In this document: positions 56,704 through 64,000 of the stretch, one piece after another
Layout: the number at the start of each line of letters is the position of its first letter
Numbering within the stretch: position 1 is the first letter of the stretch
Assembly (NCBI GenBank): GCA_965601455.1
Contig: OZ271831.1
Coordinates: 4,898,001-4,962,000 of the forward strand
DNA: 64,000 nt
Source: JANQEU01 sp965601455
GTDB lineage: Bacteria; Bacteroidota; Bacteroidia; Cytophagales; Cyclobacteriaceae
Direction of reading: 5' to 3'
Notes under the pieces: generated by a model
Seen by the model: only the letters and a program-made list of their open reading frames with translations
What the model was told of the DNA's origin: nothing
The model's database searches: none
Made by a program: the position numbers and the translations under genes

Positions 56704-57504
56704 GTGGTAGTTTCAATCTTTCTGTATGTCCTTCTGGCAATTACCATTCTGGTAATCTTGTTTTCAGACTACGGAAGTATTCCAAGGTCACAACGATTTG
56801 AGACAATTACATCAGCTCCGCTGATGAAGATGAAAGATGAACACAGGGAAATTCTCATTAAGTATTTTCCGTATTTTGCCGGACTAACAGTTCCTGAAAG
56901 GATTTTCTTTGAAAAGCGGTTAATTGAGTTTATCAATTCCAAGAAGTTTCTGCCAAGACAAATGGCTGAAGTAACCCTGGAAATGAAGACTTTTATAGCT
57001 GCTTCTGCTGTTCAATTGACCTTTGGATTACCAATGGTTTACCTGAGTCATTTCAAGTATATTTTGGTATACCCAGATGAATACTACAGTCAGATTACAA
57101 AGAAATATCACAAAGGCGAAGTCAATCCAAGACATCAGGCAATCGTACTTTCCTGGAAAGCCTTTATTGAAGGATACTTCAAGCAAGAAGGAGTGAATCT
57201 TGGGCTTCATGAAATGGCCCACGCCTTACATTTGGAAAACACGATAAGAAACGAGGAATTTGATTTCTTGCCGGAGAAAGAATTGAAAGTTTGGGATCAA
57301 CTAGCTGGGGGCGAGATGGAAAAAATTAAGTCAGGAGCAGAGTGTTTTTTTCGTGAATATGGAGCAACTAATGCTTATGAGTTTTTTGCTGTAGCCGTCG
57401 AAAGCTTTTTTGAGAGACCTCAGCAGTTCAAAGAGTATAACGAAGAGCTCTTTTTGGTGTTGGCGAAAATCCTCAATCAAAACCCTACAATGCAACGTGA
57501 ATGA
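56704..57504 (+). CDS. MtfA-like zinc peptidase
   Basis: 266 residues: an N-terminal membrane helix (FLYVLLAITILVILFSDY) and a zincin domain with HEMAHALHLEN (HExxH at about residue 169) and the downstream Glu in YEFFAVAVESFF, the MtfA/DUF980 pattern. The start is GTG at 56704, 3 bp after the glyS stop; the dGTPase ATG overlaps its stop. Its function outside E. coli Mlc control is unknown. Confidence 0.85.
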   Translation: MVVSIFLYVLLAITILVILFSDYGSIPRSQRFETITSAPLMKMKDEHREILIKYFPYFAGLTVPERIFFEKRLIEFINSKKFLPRQMAEVTLEMKTFIAASAVQLTFGLPMVYLSHFKYILVYPDEYYSQITKKYHKGEVNPRHQAIVLSWKAFIEGYFKQEGVNLGLHEMAHALHLENTIRNEEFDFLPEKELKVWDQLAGGEMEKIKSGAECFFREYGATNAYEFFAVAVESFFERPQQFKEYNEELFLVLAKILNQNPTMQRE

Positions 57505-58835
57505 AGTGGGACGTTTTATTATCGGCTAAACGGTTTGGAGAATCCAATAAAGTCTCCGATACTGAAACAAGATCAAGATTTGATCAAGATTTCGATCGAG
57601 TAGTGTTTTCTCATCCATTTAGGAAACTCCAGGACAAAACTCAGGTTTTTACCATGCCTGATGATGATTTTGTACATACCCGTTTGACTCACAGCCTTGA
57701 GGTTTCAAGTGTAGCTCGTTCACTAGGCAAGCGAATTGGGAAGGTCATAGTCGGGCGTTATCCTGGTCTGAATGAGGCCGTGACTTACCACGAATTTGGA
57801 GGAATTACCGCGGCGGCAGCATTAGCACACGATATAGGTAACCCACCTTTTGGACATGCCGGTGAAGATGCGATTTCGTCCTTTTTTGCTGATGATGGTA
57901 GAGGTCTTTTTTTTAAAGATAAGGTTAATGATAAAGAATGGAATGACTTGATAAACTTTGAAGGAAATGCTCAAGGTTTCAGAATTCTAAACAGTGGACT
58001 TCATGGTGGTCTCAAGCTTACATTTGCTTCCCTTGCTGCGTTTACAAAGTATCCCAGGTCTTCCTCGTCTTCCAAAGAGAACAATCGAAAGAGCCAGAAG
58101 AAATATGGATTTACTCAATCGGAAATCACATTATTTTCTGAAGTAGCCGATTCTTTGTCACTCCATCCACTATCACCTGAGTCCTGGACTAGGCATCCAT
58201 TGGCTTTCCTGGTAGAAGCGGCCGATGACATTTGTTATCATATTATTGATCTCGAGGATGGTACGCGGCTTGGCCTTGTCCCCTTTTCATTTACCAGGGA
58301 TCTATTAGCAAAGATTATTGGAGATAAATACTCTCCTAAGAAACTTGATTCCATACCTGGGTTGAATGAAAAACTTGGGACCTTAAGAGCAATGGCGATC
58401 GGTAAAATCATGGATCAGACAGCAGAGTTATTTCTTGATGTGGAAAGGGATATTCTTTCTGGAAACTATGACAAAGCGCTAACAGAGGATATAGAATTAG
58501 CGCCTGTCATGAACGAAATCATAGACCTTTCCATTGAGAAAATGTATCGATCTGATCAGGTAATAAAAAGAGAGACTGCTGGCTATCATGTACTTAATGA
58601 ATTGTTAGGTTCTTTCAGTACTTCAGTATACATGAATCGTTTCAATTCGTTTGGGATGACACCCAGGCAAAAAACTACTTATTTGCTCATTCCACAGTCA
58701 TACCGAATAGCACTTGAAAACCCGCAAATTTCTGTATTTGGGGGTCTTCAAATCGTTATCGATTTCGTAAGCAGTTTGACGGATACACATGCATACAAGT
58801 TGTTCAATGCCATAACTGGTAATCCCAAATTTTAA
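57501..58835 (+). CDS. dgt: Deoxyguanosinetriphosphate triphosphohydrolase
   Basis: 444-residue HD-domain dGTPase that releases deoxynucleoside and triphosphate, lowering dNTP pools. HD-domain metal ligands: HTRLTHSLEVSSVARSLG and LAHDIGNPPFGHAGEDA. The N-terminal SETRSRFDQDFDRVVFSHPFRKLQDKTQVF-type segment is diagnostic (here beginning at TETRSRF). ATG overlaps the peptidase stop by 4 bp. Confidence 0.95.
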   Translation: MKWDVLLSAKRFGESNKVSDTETRSRFDQDFDRVVFSHPFRKLQDKTQVFTMPDDDFVHTRLTHSLEVSSVARSLGKRIGKVIVGRYPGLNEAVTYHEFGGITAAAALAHDIGNPPFGHAGEDAISSFFADDGRGLFFKDKVNDKEWNDLINFEGNAQGFRILNSGLHGGLKLTFASLAAFTKYPRSSSSSKENNRKSQKKYGFTQSEITLFSEVADSLSLHPLSPESWTRHPLAFLVEAADDICYHIIDLEDGTRLGLVPFSFTRDLLAKIIGDKYSPKKLDSIPGLNEKLGTLRAMAIGKIMDQTAELFLDVERDILSGNYDKALTEDIELAPVMNEIIDLSIEKMYRSDQVIKRETAGYHVLNELLGSFSTSVYMNRFNSFGMTPRQKTTYLLIPQSYRIALENPQISVFGGLQIVIDFVSSLTDTHAYKLFNAITGNPKF

Positions 58836-58894
58836 ATTCCTGAACTGAACTATAAACTACGTCGTTTACGCGTATTCTGAGCAGATAAAAGTAT

Positions 58895-58902
58895 TACCTT
58901 TG
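58895..58902 (+). promoter_or_regulatory. -7 element before the RND/MMPL exporter
   Basis: TACCTTTG, an exact TAnnTTTG match 14 bp before the exporter ATG; no -33 TTG at the usual distance. It predicts a very short leader. Confidence 0.4.
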
Positions 58903-58916
58903 CGGACTATTTTAAC

Positions 58917-61310
58917 ATGTGGTCGAGTCTCTCCCATATAATTCTCCGATTTAGGTTGTTTCTTATTCTTTTGGTGATGGGGATTACCCTGTTTATGGGT
59001 TACCATGCTACAAAGATCGAACTGTCCTATGATTTAGCACAGGTTGTTCCTGAGAACGACGCCGATATGCGCTATTTACAGGCATTTAAGAAGCAATTTG
59101 GTGAAGACGGTAATGTCATGGCATTGGGGATAAAAGACAGTGCCGTTTACCAAGTTGAGAAGTTCCAGCAGTTTCGTTTCTTAGCCGATGAATTGGGAAG
59201 GCTTAATGGAGTTAAGACAGTTCTCGGGCTTCCGGTTTTACAGGTTCTGGAAACCAACCGAGATGAAAGGAAATTTGAATTGGAGCCATTGTTCAAGGAG
59301 ATTCCAACGGATCAAGCTGAGTTGGATAGCTTGCTCGCATATGCCAATGATCTGAAATTTTACAGTGGCCAACTAATTAATGAGCAAAATGGTGCGACCA
59401 TCATCCTTGTAACAATCTCAAGTGAAATCCTCAACTCCGAGGATCGTAATCAGGTCATTTTTGACATAGTAAACGCAGGAGAACAGTTTGAAGCGGCTAG
59501 CGGAATTGATATCCATTTTGCCGGATTGCCTTACGTCCGATCAAACAATATGGTCACCATAAAGGCTGAGCTAAATAAGTTTCTGATCTACTCAGTGATC
59601 ATTACGGGGATTATCCTATTCTTCTTTTTCCGATCGGTGAAAGCCGTTTTATTTCCTCTAATAGTAATCGGAGTGGTTGTCGTTTGGGTTTTGGGAACAG
59701 TTGTTTTACTTGGATTTAAGATCACCATACTCACCGGGTTAATTCCTTCAATAATCGTGGTTATCGGGATTCCCAATAGCGTGTATATGTTAAATAAGTA
59801 TCACCAGGAGTATACAAGACACGGAGATCAAAAACGGGCCCTTCTAGGTATTATAAAGAAGATAGGAATTGTCACTTTGATCACAAACTTTACGACTGCT
59901 GTTGGGTTTTTTGTCCTGGTTTTTACTCAAATAAAAATCCTAACTGAGTTTGGTACTGTCGCGGGTTTAAACGTACTAGCCACTTTTGTGGTAAGTATCA
60001 TACTTATTCCGTCTTTATACTCCTATCTCAAACCTCCATCTTCAAGACATCTCAGGCATCTGGATTTGAAAGTTTTAGCCTGGGTATTGGACTACCTTGA
60101 TCATTTAGTTCACCGCTGGAGACCTGTGATTTTTGTTACTACGGCTGTTGTAATCGTACTGGCCTTCATAGGTGTATCAAAAATTCAATCTGTTTCCTAC
60201 ATGGTTGATGATTTACCACAAAAGAGTCAGATTAGGTCAGATCTTGGATTTTTTGAAGAGAACTTCAGTGGTATAATGCCACTTGAGATCATGGTCGATA
60301 CTGGTGTTAAAAAGGGGATACAAAATATCGCCAATCTCACGAAACTTGATAGACTGGAGGCCTTCCTCGATTCGATTCCATTTATTTCCCAACCGGTATC
60401 AGTGGTAACGTTTGTCAAAGCGGCAAGACAGTCCTTTTACAATCAAAATGTAGGTTTCTATGGAATTCCTAATAGACGAGATGCTGGCTATATCTTCAGA
60501 TACGTCAACCTGGAGGGTGATCAGGAAGGTCTTTCAAATAATTTCACAGATTCCACATTCCAAAAATTAAGGATTTCGCTGAAGATAGCGGATATTGGTT
60601 CAACAAAGATGGATTCATTGGTCAACGATGTTATTCGACCAAAGATGAAGCAGATACTTGATGGTAGCCAAATGCAAGCAACCATAACAGGGACCACTCT
60701 TCTTTTTATCAAGGGGAATCGGTTTTTGGTGGACAACCTAATTACTTCTATGATTATTGCCTTTTTGGTGATAGCCGTTATTATGGCATTACTATTCCGA
60801 AATACCAAAATGATCATCATTTCTCTAATCCCAAACATTATTCCACTACTGATAACAGCAGGTATTATGGGGTATTATGGCATTCCCTTAAAACCAAGTA
60901 CCGCATTAACCTTTGGAATAGCTTTTGGTATCTCGGTAGATTACAGTATTCACTTGCTTGCAAAGTACCGACAGGAACTATTTACTAACAAATTCAACGT
61001 TCCTGTTGCTGTGAGTAAGAGTTTGAGAGAAACGGGGGTAAGCATGATTTACACTTCCATCATTTTGTTTTTTGGTTTTGTAATTTTTGCCGCTTCAGAA
61101 TTTGGAGGGACAGTGGCATTGGGTAAACTGATATCCATGACTCTATTATTTGCCATGTTGACAAATGTGGTGGTGCTCCCGGCGTTGCTTATGCAATTTG
61201 ATAGTGGGAAAAGAAATGTAAACGTTCATCCACTAATTGAACGATACCCTGAGTTCTCGAATGGTGAGAACGAAAATGGAGATGTGTCTGAAGGAAAAGA
61301 AAAAGAATAA
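58917..61310 (+). CDS. RND/MMPL-family inner-membrane exporter
   Basis: 797 residues with about 12 membrane helices in two repeats, each preceded by a periplasmic domain. Typical motifs include GIPNSVYMLNKYHQEYTRHGDQKRALL in part, and AFGISVDYSIHLLAKYRQE in the second half. It resembles the HAE3/MMPL subfamily moving lipids or hydrophobic molecules rather than drug pumps, as no membrane-fusion or outer-membrane partner is adjacent. ileS follows after 3 bp. Confidence 0.9.
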   Translation: MWSSLSHIILRFRLFLILLVMGITLFMGYHATKIELSYDLAQVVPENDADMRYLQAFKKQFGEDGNVMALGIKDSAVYQVEKFQQFRFLADELGRLNGVKTVLGLPVLQVLETNRDERKFELEPLFKEIPTDQAELDSLLAYANDLKFYSGQLINEQNGATIILVTISSEILNSEDRNQVIFDIVNAGEQFEAASGIDIHFAGLPYVRSNNMVTIKAELNKFLIYSVIITGIILFFFFRSVKAVLFPLIVIGVVVVWVLGTVVLLGFKITILTGLIPSIIVVIGIPNSVYMLNKYHQEYTRHGDQKRALLGIIKKIGIVTLITNFTTAVGFFVLVFTQIKILTEFGTVAGLNVLATFVVSIILIPSLYSYLKPPSSRHLRHLDLKVLAWVLDYLDHLVHRWRPVIFVTTAVVIVLAFIGVSKIQSVSYMVDDLPQKSQIRSDLGFFEENFSGIMPLEIMVDTGVKKGIQNIANLTKLDRLEAFLDSIPFISQPVSVVTFVKAARQSFYNQNVGFYGIPNRRDAGYIFRYVNLEGDQEGLSNNFTDSTFQKLRISLKIADIGSTKMDSLVNDVIRPKMKQILDGSQMQATITGTTLLFIKGNRFLVDNLITSMIIAFLVIAVIMALLFRNTKMIIISLIPNIIPLLITAGIMGYYGIPLKPSTALTFGIAFGISVDYSIHLLAKYRQELFTNKFNVPVAVSKSLRETGVSMIYTSIILFFGFVIFAASEFGGTVALGKLISMTLLFAMLTNVVVLPALLMQFDSGKRNVNVHPLIERYPEFSNGENENGDVSEGKEKE

Positions 61311-61313
61311 AAA

Positions 61314-64000
61314 GTGGCAAAGAAGTATCCTGAATATAAGTCTATAAGTTTCCCAGGAGTTGGGAAGGAAGTGCTTGACTATTGGGAACAGCATGATATT
61401 TTCAAGAAATCTATCGAATTGCGAAGCGGGTCTCCGACATTCACTTTCTACGAAGGTCCGCCGTCAGCTAATGGAACGCCTGGTATCCACCATGTCATGG
61501 CCCGAACGATCAAGGACATTTTTTGTCGGTACAAAACTCTGAAAGGATTCCAAGTCAATCGAAAGGGAGGCTGGGATACCCACGGCTTACCTGTCGAATT
61601 ACAGGTAGAAAAGGAGCTTGGAATTAAGAAAGATGATATTGGGGTAAAAATTACTGTTGAAGAATACAACGATCGCTGCAAGGAAGCAGTTATGAAGTAC
61701 AAAGATCAGTGGGATGATCTTACTCGTAAAATTGGATATTGGGTAGATCTTGATGACCCATATATCACCTTCAAAAGAGATTATATGGAATCTCTTTGGT
61801 ACTTGCTTAAGCAGCTTTTTGACAAGGATTTACTGTACAAAGGATACACAGTTCAGCCCTACTCACCTGCGGCCGGGACAGGATTATCTTCCCATGAGCT
61901 CAATCAACCCGGAACCTATAAACCTGTTAAGGACACCTCGATTGTTGCGCAATTCAAGGTGAAAAGAAACGAAAGATCAAGTTTCCTCTTCGAATCAGAA
62001 TCGGAGGATGTCAGAATCCTTGCCTGGACAACCACACCGTGGACACTTCCATCAAACTGCGCCCTGGCCGTAGGAGAGAAAATACAGTATGCCAAGGTAA
62101 AAACTTATAATCCTTACACCTATAAGCCGGTTTCAGTCATTCTAGCTAAAGAGTTGATTTCAAGGTTTTTCTCTGACAAAGCCAAAGATATCTCCATGGA
62201 TGAATATACAGGTGGTGATAAGATTATTCCTTATAAAGTTGATAGCTCATGGCTAGGGAAAGACCTATTGGAGGTTCGATATGAGCAGCTAATGCCGTAT
62301 GTCACAAACGAGGATCTTGAGGAAAACGGATTTCGTGTAATCCCAGGGGACTTTGTAACAACTGAGGAAGGAACAGGAGTTGTACACACTGCATCTGTTT
62401 TTGGGGCAGACGACTTTCGAGTTAGCCAGCAGAACGGTGTTCCCGCGGTCATGATTGTTGATGAGAATGGTAAGCAGGCACCATTAGTTGATATCCAAGG
62501 TAGGTTCGTTTCCGAGGTTACGGATTTTGCAGGTCGTTTCGTGAAAGAAGAGTACTATTCAGATGAGGAGAGAAGTAAAGCCGATTTTAAACCGACGGAT
62601 GTCCTAATTGCGATAAAGCTCAAAGAAGACAATAAAGCATTTAAAGTAGAGAAGTACGAACACAGCTACCCACATTGTTGGCGAACTGATAAGCCAGTTT
62701 TATACTATCCTTTGGATTCATGGTTCATTCGCACAACAGCCCTAAAGGATCGCTTGGTGGCATTGAACAATACTATCAACTGGAAACCAAAGAGTACAGG
62801 TATAGGAAGGTTTGGAAACTGGTTAGAGAATTTAGTTGATTGGAACCTGAGTCGTTCACGCTACTGGGGTACCCCATTACCTATCTGGATATCGGAAGAC
62901 CGGAAAGAGAAGAAGTGTATCGGAGGATTGAAGGAGCTACGTGAAGAAGTTGAAAAGTCAGTGAAAGCAGGATTCATGAATCAACCACTCGCTGAAGACT
63001 TTGATCTGCATCGACCTTATGTGGATGAGGTTGTCCTGGTTTCTGACTCGGGCCAGAAAATGTTTCGGGAACCTGATTTAATTGACGTATGGTTCGATTC
63101 TGGTGCTATGCCTTACGCTCAGTGGCATTTCCCATTTGAGAATAAAGAGAAGTTTGAAAGCAACTTTCCGGCAGATTTTATTGGGGAAGGAGTTGACCAA
63201 ACTCGGGGATGGTTTTTTACACTCCATGCGATTGCCGGGCTTCTTTATGACTCCGTGGCCTTTAAAAATGTTATGGCTAATGGCCTGGTCTTGGATAAGA
63301 ACGGGAATAAGATGTCAAAACGCCTGGGAAATGCAGTGAATCCATTTGAGACACTGGATAAGTTCGGCCCCGATGCTACCCGTTGGTACATGATTGCTAA
63401 TGCAAATCCATGGGACAATCTCAAGTTTGACTTAGACGGTGTACTTGAAGTTCAACGTAAATTATTTGGAACGCTGTCCAATACTTATTCTTTTTTCGCA
63501 TTGTATGCCAATCTTGATGGATTCGATAATTCGGGAGAAAGGGTTCCTCCCCAAGATCGGACAGAAAGCGACAGATGGATCTTAAGTAGACTTTTTACGG
63601 TATCCAGTGAAGTAGATATGGCTTACGATGATTATGAGCCTACAAGAGCAGCAAGAGCAGTGCAGTCCTTCGTAGTAGATGACTTAAGTAATTGGTATGT
63701 CAGGTTGAATAGAAAACGATTCTGGGTTGGGGATTATACGGACGATAAGAAGGCAGCCTATCAAACCCTATTTCAATGCCTTGAAACTGTGGCTAAATTG
63801 ATGTCCCCTCTTGCTCCGTTTTATGCCGACAAATTATTCCTGGATTTACACGGTCTCGGTAATGATGATTCACCGATTTCTGTTCATTTGTGTGATTTTC
63901 CGGCATACGATGAGTCTGCTGTAGATAAAGATCTGGAAGCACGAATGAAACTAGCCCAGACAGCAAGTTCATTAGTTCATTCTCTTCGTAAAAAAGAGAA
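61314..64000 (+). CDS. ileS: Isoleucyl-tRNA synthetase, N-terminal part (cut by window end)
   Basis: About 895 residues are visible of an enzyme usually near 1100 in this phylum. The start is GTG at 61314 (MAKKYPEYKSISFPGVGKEVLDYW). HIGH-type motif FYEGPPSANGTPGIHHVMARTIKDIF and KMSKS-type motif GNKMSKRLGNAVNP are present, with the editing domain between them and the anticodon-binding domain starting. The frame stays open at the right edge. Confidence 0.96.
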   Translation, partial: MAKKYPEYKSISFPGVGKEVLDYWEQHDIFKKSIELRSGSPTFTFYEGPPSANGTPGIHHVMARTIKDIFCRYKTLKGFQVNRKGGWDTHGLPVELQVEKELGIKKDDIGVKITVEEYNDRCKEAVMKYKDQWDDLTRKIGYWVDLDDPYITFKRDYMESLWYLLKQLFDKDLLYKGYTVQPYSPAAGTGLSSHELNQPGTYKPVKDTSIVAQFKVKRNERSSFLFESESEDVRILAWTTTPWTLPSNCALAVGEKIQYAKVKTYNPYTYKPVSVILAKELISRFFSDKAKDISMDEYTGGDKIIPYKVDSSWLGKDLLEVRYEQLMPYVTNEDLEENGFRVIPGDFVTTEEGTGVVHTASVFGADDFRVSQQNGVPAVMIVDENGKQAPLVDIQGRFVSEVTDFAGRFVKEEYYSDEERSKADFKPTDVLIAIKLKEDNKAFKVEKYEHSYPHCWRTDKPVLYYPLDSWFIRTTALKDRLVALNNTINWKPKSTGIGRFGNWLENLVDWNLSRSRYWGTPLPIWISEDRKEKKCIGGLKELREEVEKSVKAGFMNQPLAEDFDLHRPYVDEVVLVSDSGQKMFREPDLIDVWFDSGAMPYAQWHFPFENKEKFESNFPADFIGEGVDQTRGWFFTLHAIAGLLYDSVAFKNVMANGLVLDKNGNKMSKRLGNAVNPFETLDKFGPDATRWYMIANANPWDNLKFDLDGVLEVQRKLFGTLSNTYSFFALYANLDGFDNSGERVPPQDRTESDRWILSRLFTVSSEVDMAYDDYEPTRAARAVQSFVVDDLSNWYVRLNRKRFWVGDYTDDKKAAYQTLFQCLETVAKLMSPLAPFYADKLFLDLHGLGNDDSPISVHLCDFPAYDESAVDKDLEARMKLAQTASSLVHSLRKKE

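Overview
The window is a compact chromosomal segment of a free-living Bacteroidota bacterium, most likely order Cytophagales. The evidence is a porP/sprF-gldKLMN type IX secretion and gliding locus, a SusC-like TonB-dependent receptor beside an acidic surface lipoprotein, Bacteroidota promoters (TTTG about 19 bp before TAnnTTTG), almost no Shine-Dalgarno sites, and an F-type ATPase operon without the beta and epsilon genes. No CRISPR array, prophage, insertion sequence or rRNA operon was seen. Genes at both edges are cut: feoB at the left, ileS at the right.

Layout. 1-2510: iron block with feoB (C-terminal part), a 45-residue FeoB-associated membrane protein, a 50-residue Cys-rich protein translationally coupled to a 113-residue unknown, and ferritin, with two related 19-bp palindromes. 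2527-9505: MATE transporter, HAD hydrolase, glyoxalase-like protein, SpoU-family RNA methyltransferase, MutS and two secreted unknowns. 9578-9775: tRNA-Leu(UAA) and tRNA-Gly(GCC) on the minus strand, with their own promoter. 9880-14280: Tat-exported Gfo/Idh/MocA oxidoreductase, an arsenic-type operon (ArsR, two VOC proteins, a phosphatase/arsenate-reductase-like protein) and a lone MoxR ATPase. 14463-18728: acidic beta-helix surface lipoprotein and TonB-dependent receptor, each followed by a strong terminator.

18727-27151: a secreted unknown, TIGR01777 epimerase, LOG-family hydrolase, UvrA, a LytS/LytR-type two-component pair, a small unknown and HemW. 27190-36855: a same-strand series of BamA/TamA-like outer membrane protein, DUF4271 protein, HemD, PorP/SprF, GldK, GldL, GldM, GldN and a FISUMP-domain protein. 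36842-43461 (minus): a tightly overlapping operon of a SprE/PorW-like TPR protein, a class A penicillin-binding protein and UvrC. 43557-50354: M23 peptidase, bactofilin, AtpZ-like protein, a small membrane protein, and ATP synthase a, c, b, delta, alpha and gamma. 50363-51762: UbiA-like membrane protein and methyltransferase. 51765-53227 (minus): rpsU, xerC/D and hpf. 53285-64000: acyl-CoA dehydrogenase, CAP-domain lipoprotein, then glyS, an MtfA-like peptidase, dGTPase, an RND/MMPL exporter and ileS.

Most of the window is ordinary core genome. The least explained parts are the iron block (Cys-rich pair plus paired palindromes), the arsenic operon (degenerate VOC partner, duplicated operator, no visible exporter), the FISUMP gene attached to the secretion operon, and several regulatory hairpins: between the two tRNAs, between atpE and atpF, and one inside a methyltransferase gene that would end hpf transcription.
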